A DNA stretch of 64,000 nt from Parablautia sp. Marseille-Q6255 (GTDB taxonomy: Bacteria > Bacillota > Clostridia > Lachnospirales > Lachnospiraceae). The position numbers and the translations under genes are program-made. Each line of letters opens with the position of its first letter. The stretch's first letter is position 1. Below, piece by piece: positions 1 through 7,131 of this stretch. The notes below the pieces were generated by a model. The model ran no database searches and had not been told where the DNA came from. It saw only the letters and a list, made by a program, of their open reading frames with translations. The DNA lies in NCBI RefSeq assembly GCF_951230155.1, contig NZ_CATNVD010000001.1, forward strand, positions 372,001-436,000, given 5' to 3'.

Positions 1-644
1 TCATCACAGATCTCAAAGATCTCATCCATCTTATGAGAAATGTAGATCAGTGAGATCCCCTGCTCCTTGAGCATACGCATCATTCCGAAAAGCTTCTCTA
101 CCTCCTGTACGGTCAGGGACGAGGTAGGCTCATCCAGAACGATTACCTTTGCATTATAGGAGATCGCCTTTGCGATCTCACACATCTGCCGCTGTGAAAC
201 AGACATATTTCTCATCGGCTGTGTCAGGTTTACGGTCATGCCAAGCTTTCTGAAAAGCTCAGACGCTTCTTTTTTCATTCTGCCCTCATCGACTATCCCC
301 ATCGAGTTGACCGGATAGCGGCCGAGAAACAGATTATCGATCACGTTGCGCTCCAGACACTGGTTCAACTCCTGATGCACCATCGCGATACCGTTTTCAA
401 GAGCATCCTTCGGACCTGAGAAGCTTACTTCCTTTCCATCAAGGAAGATGCTTCCCTCATCCTTCTGGTATGTACCAAAAAGACATTTCATCATTGTTGA
501 CTTACCGGCGCCATTTTCTCCCATGAGTCCCATAACCGTGCCGCGCTTCACATTCAGATTGATGTGATCGAGGACCCGGTTGCGTCCAAAGGACTTGCTC
601 ATGCCGCGTATCGATAAGACAATATCATCTTTCTTATCTGCCAT
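1..644 (-). CDS. mglA: Sugar ABC transporter ATP-binding protein, MglA type (3' end outside window)
   Basis: This is the ATPase of a galactose/methyl-galactoside type importer; it binds and hydrolyses ATP on the cytoplasmic face to drive sugar uptake. About 214 codons are present. Visible motifs are the Walker A GENGAGKST at residues 42-50, a Q-loop (MVHQELNQ), a signature region reading SVSQRQMCEIAKA, the Walker B VIVLDEPTSSL and the switch histidine in YISHKMDEIFEICD. The family is about 500 residues with two tandem ATPase domains, so the second domain lies beyond the left edge. The ATG at 644 is preceded by an AGGAG site. It follows the binding-protein gene, with a strong hairpin between them. 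The MglA assignment rests on similarity and on the neighbour. Confidence 0.9.
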   Translation of the reverse strand, partial: MADKKDDIVLSIRGMSKSFGRNRVLDHINLNVKRGTVMGLMGENGAGKSTMMKCLFGTYQKDEGSIFLDGKEVSFSGPKDALENGIAMVHQELNQCLERNVIDNLFLGRYPVNSMGIVDEGRMKKEASELFRKLGMTVNLTQPMRNMSVSQRQMCEIAKAISYNAKVIVLDEPTSSLTVQEVEKLFGMMRMLKEQGISLIYISHKMDEIFEICD

Positions 645-703
645 TTTTTTACTCCTGTATACATGGTTTACTGTGTTTTCATACAAATTTTCCCGAACAA
701 AAG

Positions 704-731
704 GATTAGGGAGAATTTCTTCTCCCTAATC
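704..731 (-). terminator. Intercistronic stem-loop between mglB and mglA
   Basis: A perfect inverted repeat has 12-bp arms (704-715 and 720-731) and a 4-base loop. On the minus strand it lies 25 bases after the mglB stop. No long T-run follows, so it probably acts as a partial terminator or an mRNA 3'-end stabiliser. Such hairpins commonly make the binding protein more abundant than the ATPase; that role is inferred. Confidence 0.7.
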
Positions 732-755
732 TTAACATCCTTATTTCAATAGATA

Positions 756-1991
756 TTACTGATTAAGCAGAGCTGTGTAAGAAGCTGCGTTGTCTGTCTT
801 AACCATGTTGATCGCAAATGCATCATACTGGCTCGGGTTTCCAAGACGGTTTGTAATGTTGGACTCTGTCTGTCCGTCACCGCCGATGTATTCAACCTCA
901 AGGTTCAGAATGTCATCATAGTTCTGAAGCAGCGGCTGGTATGTGGAGCTCAGGAAGTTATCAGCTGCATTGTAGATATTGAGCCATACCTTCTTAACCG
1001 GTGATGTAGCCTCATCCAGCTGGTTGGATACCGGCTCATAAACCTTTGTAGAATCTGTGAACTCTTCGTAGTTCTCAGCTGTAACTGCTACGTTCAGTGC
1101 ATAGTAGGAACGCTGCTCCTCGTTGTATACATATACATCCTCAGAAAGAACATTGCCTGCCTCATCTGCTGTACCGATACCTGTGTCAATATCAACACCG
1201 TCAAGAGCGTTACGAAGCACACGAAGTGTCAGGTAAGCCTGTACGTCTGCATGCTGGCTGATCGTTCCGCCGTATCCCTCTGCGATCGCTGCTACTGCAT
1301 CGTTGTTTGCATCGTATCCGAATGTCGGAACCTTGTTATCTTTTGACCATGCGTTGAACATGGACATTCCCATACCATCGTTGTTGGAAACTACTACATC
1401 GATCTGATCGCCGAAAGAAGAAGACCATGTACCGATCGCATTTCCTGCTGTAGCTGCATCCCATGTAGCACCTGCAGAGTTCTTCATCTCCTGAGAAGCC
1501 AGCTCACGAACTGTATATGTTGTTCCGTCAACTTCCAGTGTACCATCCTGAACAACTGTTGCAGAACCGTCTGTATTTGTACCAACCGGCTCGCTGTTGA
1601 TGTTGCCGTCTTTGTCTACGCCTGTGCCGAGAGCCTTGCGGACACCTCTTGTACGTGCGATAGAATCGTTATGTCCGATATCGCCGATTGCCAGAACATA
1701 TCCGATCACACCGTCACCATTACGGTCAATCGTTGCCGCATTTGCCTTGATGTAATCAAGAACCATCGTACCCTGAAGTTCTGCACCCTGATTTGCATCA
1801 AAGCCTACATAATATGTATTGTCGTTGAAGGAAAGCGCTGCCATATCGAGCTCACCTGTAGAGCTGTTAGACGGCTGGCGGTTAAACCATACGAGCGGCT
1901 TATCCTTGTTTGCCACTTCGCCCTCTGCGGAAGCTGTAAGGGAAAGACCCATAACTGCTGCCATTGTCAATACAAATAATTTCTTTTTCAT
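756..1991 (-). CDS. mglB: Galactose/glucose-type ABC substrate-binding protein, apparently circularly permuted
   Basis: This is the extracytoplasmic sugar receptor for the importer. The ATG at 1991 has a GGAGGA site and begins a signal peptide (residues 1-22, ending TASA). The mature chain starts directly at PLVWFNRQPSN (32-42), which matches the middle of lobe 1 of E. coli MglB (PVVFFNKEPS). It then runs in the usual order: YYVGFDANQG, an EF-hand-like loop DRNGDGVIG, GHNDSIARTRG, VVVSNNDGMGM and VPTFGYDA. The segment that normally opens the protein (KKVWLNIYNAADNF to DAFAINMVKTDNAA) is instead the last 80 or so residues, about 330-411. The order is that of a circular permutant with a roughly 20-residue linker joining the old ends. 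There is no lipobox cysteine, unlike most Gram-positive binding proteins. Confidence 0.85.
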   Translation of the reverse strand: MKKKLFVLTMAAVMGLSLTASAEGEVANKDKPLVWFNRQPSNSSTGELDMAALSFNDNTYYVGFDANQGAELQGTMVLDYIKANAATIDRNGDGVIGYVLAIGDIGHNDSIARTRGVRKALGTGVDKDGNINSEPVGTNTDGSATVVQDGTLEVDGTTYTVRELASQEMKNSAGATWDAATAGNAIGTWSSSFGDQIDVVVSNNDGMGMSMFNAWSKDNKVPTFGYDANNDAVAAIAEGYGGTISQHADVQAYLTLRVLRNALDGVDIDTGIGTADEAGNVLSEDVYVYNEEQRSYYALNVAVTAENYEEFTDSTKVYEPVSNQLDEATSPVKKVWLNIYNAADNFLSSTYQPLLQNYDDILNLEVEYIGGDGQTESNITNRLGNPSQYDAFAINMVKTDNAASYTALLNQ

Positions 1992-2235
1992 ATTGCTAGT
2001 TCCTCCTTCTTTTCGGCACATTTTGTCCGTACCATTGTTTATGTTGATACTATACACAATCTGCTTCCGGTAAAACATAGAATATTTTTTGCTGTTCATT
2101 GAAATTCTTAAGATTTTTATTCGTTATATTGAACAACAGCTTTTTCCTTTTTCGACCTATATCGAGCAATCCACCCATATTTCGCTCTTTCCTGTCATTT
2201 CTTTTGCATCCTGCATGCACCGGCAGGCACACAGC
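1992..2235 (-). promoter_or_regulatory. Upstream region of mglBA, no gene
   Basis: This gap holds the leader of mglB. The best minus-strand promoter element is a TATAGT hexamer near 2048-2053 without a good -35 partner. Short open frames here lack ribosome sites and recognisable sequence, so I see no gene. No clear operator was identified. Confidence 0.35.
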
Positions 2236-2279
2236 AAAAAAGACTGCGCCACGCCTTTTTCCGCGTACTGCAGTCTTTC
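2236..2279 (-). terminator. Rho-independent terminator of the ferritin gene
   Basis: Arms AAAGACTGC (near 2239-2247) and GCAGTCTTT (2270-2278) form a long hairpin with an inner GC-rich pairing. On the minus strand the second arm runs into TTTTTT. It lies about 55 bases after the ferritin stop and insulates it from mglB. Confidence 0.7.
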
Positions 2280-2331
2280 TCCCAAACAGCTGTCTGCGTT
2301 CGCCGCAGTCAGACCATATCTGTGTTGTTGA

Positions 2332-2844
2332 TCATAATACCAGGGACGGCGCTGTATACACACGCGCCTTTAATTCGTTATCCAGCATATAGAGACTTCT
2401 CGGCTCACTTCCAAACAGCTCCATCTTCGTGACGAGATCCTGCGTGTTCTTCTCTTCCTCTCCCTGCTCCTTTACAAACCAGTCAAGGAACTGTACGGTC
2501 CGAAAATCCTTGGCACTCTGTGCAGCGTCGTACAGGTTATTGATCAGAGAGGTCACGTATGCCTCATGCTTCACTGCCTCATGCAGCGGATCCTCCAGTC
2601 TCTCCAGAGAGATCTCCGGCTTCGGGATCATGAGGAGCTCCACGTCTGCACTGTTATTTTGCAGATACTTCATAAACAGCATCGCATGATCTCTTTCTTC
2701 CTGTGTCTGGATATAAAACCAGTTGTAAAAACCGTCCAGTCCTCTGCGGTTATAGAAATTGGCAAAATCCAGATACAGATAAGCTGAATAAAACTCTTTG
2801 TTGACCTGTTCGTTCAACAGCTCTTTTACTTTTGCATCCAGCAT
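2332..2844 (-). CDS. ftnA: Ferritin (non-heme, FtnA type)
   Basis: This is a cytoplasmic iron-storage protein that forms a 24-mer and oxidises Fe(II) at a di-iron centre. The chosen start, MLDAKVKELL, has an AAGGGG site upstream and gives 170 residues, the normal length; a longer frame to 2892 is unlikely. Ferroxidase ligands are where FtnA has them: E17, E50, H53, E94 and Q127. It is a single-gene unit with its own terminator, downstream of xerD on the same strand. The assignment is secure. Confidence 0.95.
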   Translation of the reverse strand: MLDAKVKELLNEQVNKEFYSAYLYLDFANFYNRRGLDGFYNWFYIQTQEERDHAMLFMKYLQNNSADVELLMIPKPEISLERLEDPLHEAVKHEAYVTSLINNLYDAAQSAKDFRTVQFLDWFVKEQGEEEKNTQDLVTKMELFGSEPRSLYMLDNELKARVYTAPSLVL

Positions 2845-2904
2845 CTTCTTATCCCCTTTCCAGCTGCCCTGCAGCCCTGTGATTTCCGGCATGATATGCC
2901 TTAT

Positions 2905-3765
2905 TTATGCAAAGCGCCCCCGCTGTGCATTCATATTTAAATAAACCTGCGTTGTGGCAATATCGGAATGTCCAAGCCGCTCCTGCACCGCGCGGAGATC
3001 CTCCCCGTTTTGTACCAGATGCGCCGCAAAAGAGTGCCTCAGCGTATGCGGCGTAATATCTGCCTCGATCCCGGCCTTTGCCGCATATTTCTTTACAAGC
3101 TTCCAGAAGCCCTGACGGCTCATCATCTGCCCGGAGCAGTTCACAAACAGATACTCTGAATCAGCCTCCTTGAGCAGCGCTTTTCTCCCGTCCTTAAGGT
3201 ACTGATCTACTGCACGCTTCGCATTCTCCCCGAATGGGATCACCCGCTCCCGATCGCCATCCCGGCATACGACATAATTCATCTGCAGATGGATATCCGA
3301 AAGCTTTAATGAAATCAGTTCTGTGACCCGCATACCTGTCGCATACAAAAGCTCCAGCATCGCGCGGTCGCGCCGCTCCTTCGGCTTCGTTCCGCAAGGC
3401 TGCTCCAGCAGACGCTTCGTCTCCTCCTGACTTAAGATCCCGGGAAGCTTTTTCTCAATGTGCGGCGCCTTTATAGACGCCGTGGGGTCCTCATCTATCG
3501 TATGGCGAAAGCATTCGTAATGAAAAAATGCTTTCATTGACGCAACGTTGCGCGAGACAGTCGCGGTAGACATTCCCTGATTTTCCAGATACAGTACGTA
3601 GGAATTCAGATTCGTCGCAGTGACATTGCGCACGTTCTCGATCCCATGCTCCAGCAGATACTGGTTCAGCTTCTTCAGGTCGCACCGATACGAATTCACC
3701 GTACTTTCTGACGCATTTTTCTCTTCTTTCAGATAATCAATAAAAAGGGGCAGTTCTATTCCCAT
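2905..3765 (-). CDS. xerD: Tyrosine recombinase, XerD/XerC type
   Basis: This is a site-specific recombinase, presumably for chromosome dimer resolution at dif. It has an N-terminal SAM-like core-binding domain (about 5-85) and a C-terminal catalytic domain (about 105-280). The catalytic residues are visible in ATGMRVTEL (Arg), HTLRHSFAAHL (His, Arg), LGHSDIATTQ (His) and VYLN (Tyr). The strand position that carries the GKG lysine in E. coli XerD reads CRDGDRER here, with no lysine. The length of 286 is slightly short but normal. It follows spoIIM, a common clostridial order, and has its own promoter. Confidence 0.92.
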   Translation of the reverse strand: MGIELPLFIDYLKEEKNASESTVNSYRCDLKKLNQYLLEHGIENVRNVTATNLNSYVLYLENQGMSTATVSRNVASMKAFFHYECFRHTIDEDPTASIKAPHIEKKLPGILSQEETKRLLEQPCGTKPKERRDRAMLELLYATGMRVTELISLKLSDIHLQMNYVVCRDGDRERVIPFGENAKRAVDQYLKDGRKALLKEADSEYLFVNCSGQMMSRQGFWKLVKKYAAKAGIEADITPHTLRHSFAAHLVQNGEDLRAVQERLGHSDIATTQVYLNMNAQRGRFA

Positions 3766-3844
3766 ACCACATAACTCCTCGCCTCAAAATTTCTCCCAAA
3801 ACAGGCTTTCCTCCTGTTTCTCCCGTATCCTGTAAAGCATAGTG

Positions 3845-3873
3845 ATTATAACGGATTTTTCGGGTGAAATCAA
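3845..3873 (-). promoter_or_regulatory. Sigma-A promoter for xerD
   Basis: Minus-strand TTGATT (3868-3873), a 17-bp spacer and TATAAT (3845-3850) make a near-consensus promoter 80 bases before xerD. A 7-bp hairpin (3799-3805 with 3813-3819) lies in the leader. Confidence 0.7.
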
Positions 3874-3910
3874 TGAGAATTTCCGTGAAAATACGCGGTT
3901 TTTATCGTTT

Positions 3911-4549
3911 TTATCGAAAAAGCCCCAAATATATTTTCAAAGTCCATATTCCAAGGAAGGCTTCTGCCGCACAGCCCAGAAAACAGTTTCCGAGAAGTAC
4001 GAAAAACTCAGACAGCTCCCGCCTTACAGATCCCTGCATCACAGTCAGGATTTTCCCGCTGTACGACTCTGCTGCTGAAGCAGGCAGACTGGCCCACGGC
4101 CGGCTGCCGCCTCCTCTCTGGTCAAAATGCCGCAGCAGCACCTGCAGCTCCCTGCGCCACATAGACGCATAGATGATCCACTGCGGAAACAGACAGCACC
4201 CAAACAAAAGAAGTCCCTCGTATCCATCCCGTATCAAAAAGACCGATAAAAGCATTCCGGCAGAAGCAGACAGCCACCAGATGTATCCGAGATGGAATAA
4301 AAATCCCGCCGGCGTATAGCAGCTCATCCACAGAAAAAGCAGCACCGGGACACGCACAGAAACAATATAAGGAAACAGGCGTGCCGCCGCCACTTCTGTG
4401 GCTTCATACTTTCCCAGACTGTAAAGACTCAGCAGCCCGCTGTAATCCCCCGTCCCCATCCGAAACAGCTCCGGGATCGCGCTCCCTGCCAGCAGTCCTG
4501 CCAGTGCAGTAAATATCAGTAAGGTGATCCTGCGTCTTTCGGCTTCCAT
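3911..4549 (-). CDS. spoIIM: Stage II sporulation protein M-like membrane protein
   Basis: This is a 212-residue integral membrane protein with about five hydrophobic segments (near residues 8-26, 55-75, 85-105, 110-130 and 180-205). In Bacillus, SpoIIM acts with SpoIID and SpoIIP in peptidoglycan remodelling during engulfment. The assignment rests on hydropathy, length and position directly before xerD, as in many clostridia; sequence conservation in this family is low. It starts 12 bases after the DUF362 gene stop, so the two may be co-transcribed. Most transmembrane proteins of this size would look similar, hence moderate certainty. Confidence 0.7.
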   Translation of the reverse strand: MEAERRRITLLIFTALAGLLAGSAIPELFRMGTGDYSGLLSLYSLGKYEATEVAAARLFPYIVSVRVPVLLFLWMSCYTPAGFLFHLGYIWWLSASAGMLLSVFLIRDGYEGLLLFGCCLFPQWIIYASMWRRELQVLLRHFDQRGGGSRPWASLPASAAESYSGKILTVMQGSVRRELSEFFVLLGNCFLGCAAEAFLGIWTLKIYLGLFR

Positions 4550-4561
4550 TCAAACCCCCGA

Positions 4562-5749
4562 CTAGCTCTCCTTTGCTTCTATTCTATGGATATACTCCTT
4601 CAGAAATTCATAAATCTGTCCCTCTGTCGGCGGACAGCCTGCCACATGATGCGCAAACCCGGCAGTACATTGTCCGATCCCGATATGCCCGGTCCTGCCC
4701 CGATACCCCTGTCCAATACAGATCTTATCGTCCAGCTTTTTTAACAGCCCCTCCTCCCGGAGCCTGTCAAGCGCAGGGATCAGATATCCATAGCATGCGC
4801 TGCAGGATTCGACCTCCTCCACGGCGTCCCGAAGCTCCACGGTCCGGCGGGAAAGCGGAAGCTCCTCATCCGGTCCCTCCAAAAACCACAAAGTCTCCTT
4901 CTCAAGCCCTGTCTCAGCGGGATGCCCCTGCGCTTCCAGAGACTCCAAAACGTCTCTGCGGCAGGTCAAAATCTGCGCCTGCTCCAGATTGGCACTGCCT
5001 GCTCCGAGTGCCTCTGCCATTTTTATGTAGGGAACCTCCGCCACATCATAATGAAGCAGACGGCAGGCATATGCGTCCGCCAGCACCGGATCACAGGCTG
5101 CCATTACGCAGTTGCGCACTACAGGGTTCCCTCCATCCTCAAAATCAAGATCTCCGCATATATGATCGATCACTACAAAATCCTGACGGATCCCCATTGC
5201 CAGATGTGCAATCGGCTCATGAAGCCCCATCGCATGAAATCTGCGCTTCTCCTTATTGGGCAGCAGTCCCTTCATATTTTTCAAAGCACAGGTGATCCTG
5301 GTCTGACAGTGTCCTTTGAGCACAGGCACATTGATCATAAAGTCCACGTCACGCACACAATCGCAGATACGAAGCTCAAGACCAGCACAATCCTTTGCAT
5401 ACGCCCCTTCCTTCTGCGTATCAATAAAGGGGACACCGTACTCCTTCGCGAGCACATCATAGCCACAGACTCCGATCGCCTCACTCGTCTTATCACCCAC
5501 CCATGAGCCTTCCATCAATACAATGTTGCTGCAGCCGCCTGACCGCAGATACTCAATGATCCCTGCCACCACCTCCGGATGTGTCGTTGCCCCACAGGAG
5601 GCAGGACTTGGAGAGACAAGATTTGGTTTGATGCCGATACGGCAGCTTTTATCTTTGATCCTTCCCAGAAGATCCGCTCTGGTGAGCAGCTCTGCCGTCA
5701 TTTCCTTATAATCTGTGCCGTATATTTTCAAAATCTGATTGTTCTTCAT
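4562..5749 (-). CDS. DUF362 domain-containing protein
   Basis: This 395-residue cytoplasmic protein contains the DUF362 core: KPNLVSPSPASCGATTHPEVV near residue 41, VLMEGSW near 78, INVPVLKGHCQTRITCALKNMKGLLP near 138, and a DPVLADAYAC segment near 216. A C-terminal cysteine-bearing part (SCSACYGY, then GQCTAGFAHHVAGCPP) suggests a metal or Fe-S site. The biochemical role of DUF362 proteins is not settled; several are found beside ferredoxins. It lies between a phosphoesterase gene and spoIIM on the same strand. Confidence 0.8.
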   Translation of the reverse strand: MKNNQILKIYGTDYKEMTAELLTRADLLGRIKDKSCRIGIKPNLVSPSPASCGATTHPEVVAGIIEYLRSGGCSNIVLMEGSWVGDKTSEAIGVCGYDVLAKEYGVPFIDTQKEGAYAKDCAGLELRICDCVRDVDFMINVPVLKGHCQTRITCALKNMKGLLPNKEKRRFHAMGLHEPIAHLAMGIRQDFVVIDHICGDLDFEDGGNPVVRNCVMAACDPVLADAYACRLLHYDVAEVPYIKMAEALGAGSANLEQAQILTCRRDVLESLEAQGHPAETGLEKETLWFLEGPDEELPLSRRTVELRDAVEEVESCSACYGYLIPALDRLREEGLLKKLDDKICIGQGYRGRTGHIGIGQCTAGFAHHVAGCPPTEGQIYEFLKEYIHRIEAKES

Positions 5750-5771
5750 CCTCTATACCACCAAATATCCT

Positions 5772-6989
5772 TTATTCTTTCTGACCCAAATCCCCGCTTC
5801 CGTCAAAATTGACCCGAATCGTACAGATCTCACTCTTCGTCCCCACACGCATATTCGGTCCAAATACGCCGACGCCTGAGGTCACGATATTGTGCATCTG
5901 TCCCTTTTTCAGATATCCATAAGAATTTTCCCAGAAAAACGAGGTCACGATATTGCCGGGGAACAGTTGACCGTCATGTGTATGTCCGCACAGGTCAAGA
6001 TCAACGCCTGCATCTGCAAGCGCAGAGAGCTCACGCGGCTCATGATCGATCACAATGACCGGTTTCGTCCGGTCAAGCTCCTGCGTGATCTCACCGGCGC
6101 TCTTTCTCTTATCAATCCCACGTCCCGGGCGCTCATAATCCGGGCGTCCGTATACATAAAAAGAATCATCGATCAGCACTGCCTCATCTCTGAGCAGACG
6201 GATGTCTGCCTTTTGCAGCAGCTCATCCATGCGCGGATCACTCATCTTCTTTCCTTTCTGCGGGAACGTAAAGCCTGCCAGGATTTTTTCCTGGATATCA
6301 TGATTGCCATAGCAGGCATACACACCGTACGTACTCTCGATCGAGGAAAGGATCTTTGCCAGGCGCTCCGGATCATCAAGTGCCTCATACTCGTTGTCAA
6401 AAATATCTCCCGCGATCACCACGAGATCCGGCTTCTGCGCGTTGATCTTTTTCACCATCTGCTGCATATTCCAGCAGCCGATGCTGTACCCAAGATGCAG
6501 ATCTGCCACCAGCACAATATCCAGTGTTTTCCGGTCTCCCGCTTTTTTGTGGATGGTTACCTCATACTCCGTCCGGCGGATCGTACCTGCGCTCCAGATC
6601 CCGGCCGCGCTGATCACTGCCACAATGACCAGACAGAGCGCTCCGATCAGCGCATGTCCTGTAGTGCCAAACAGCTTCTCATTTTTTTGCAGGCGGGTTC
6701 TTTTGAGGATCAGCCGCACAATATCTGCCGCTGCGGTCACCATCAGCGCATACATCATCGTGCCAAGCCAATAGTTACTGATCAGCTTCATGACTCTTTG
6801 GATCGGGGATGGAGGCAGTAAAAATGCGATCAGCACGCTGCATGCCAGAAACGCATAGAGCAGCACGATCAGAAGCCGCAGATCACGCCTGCCTGCACGC
6901 GGATGGCAATCCTTCAGCCAGGAAAGCATTCTCATCAGAACGTATATACACAAAATAAGATAAACCGGCGATAGATAAACTGCTGTCAT
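5772..6989 (-). CDS. Membrane-anchored metallophosphoesterase (YkuE/YaeI-like)
   Basis: This is a calcineurin-like phosphoesterase with about four N-terminal transmembrane segments (near 5-22, 40-58, 74-92, 113-135) followed by the catalytic domain (about 155-400). The metal-binding motifs appear in order: ADLHLG (DxH), GDIFDN, GNHD, DHEP and GHTHDGQ. This family hydrolyses phosphodiesters, including UDP-diacylglucosamine-type lipids in some members; the substrate here is unknown. It ends 22 bases before the DUF362 start and may lead that transcription unit. Confidence 0.88.
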   Translation of the reverse strand: MTAVYLSPVYLILCIYVLMRMLSWLKDCHPRAGRRDLRLLIVLLYAFLACSVLIAFLLPPSPIQRVMKLISNYWLGTMMYALMVTAAADIVRLILKRTRLQKNEKLFGTTGHALIGALCLVIVAVISAAGIWSAGTIRRTEYEVTIHKKAGDRKTLDIVLVADLHLGYSIGCWNMQQMVKKINAQKPDLVVIAGDIFDNEYEALDDPERLAKILSSIESTYGVYACYGNHDIQEKILAGFTFPQKGKKMSDPRMDELLQKADIRLLRDEAVLIDDSFYVYGRPDYERPGRGIDKRKSAGEITQELDRTKPVIVIDHEPRELSALADAGVDLDLCGHTHDGQLFPGNIVTSFFWENSYGYLKKGQMHNIVTSGVGVFGPNMRVGTKSEICTIRVNFDGSGDLGQKE

Positions 6990-7131
6990 TGTTCGGATGT
7001 CCCTTCTTTCGTTTCGAGCAAAAATCTGAACTCAAATATGCCCTATTCTATCACGCTTTTCTTTATATTTCCACATTCTTTCTGCTTTTCGTATCATCTT
7101 CCAGAATATACTGTCACCATCGCTTGCTCCT

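Noticed and set aside
2050-2363. Small minus-strand frames of 60 and 68 codons upstream of mglB
   Set aside because: They lack ribosome sites and overlap the ferritin terminator and mglB leader.
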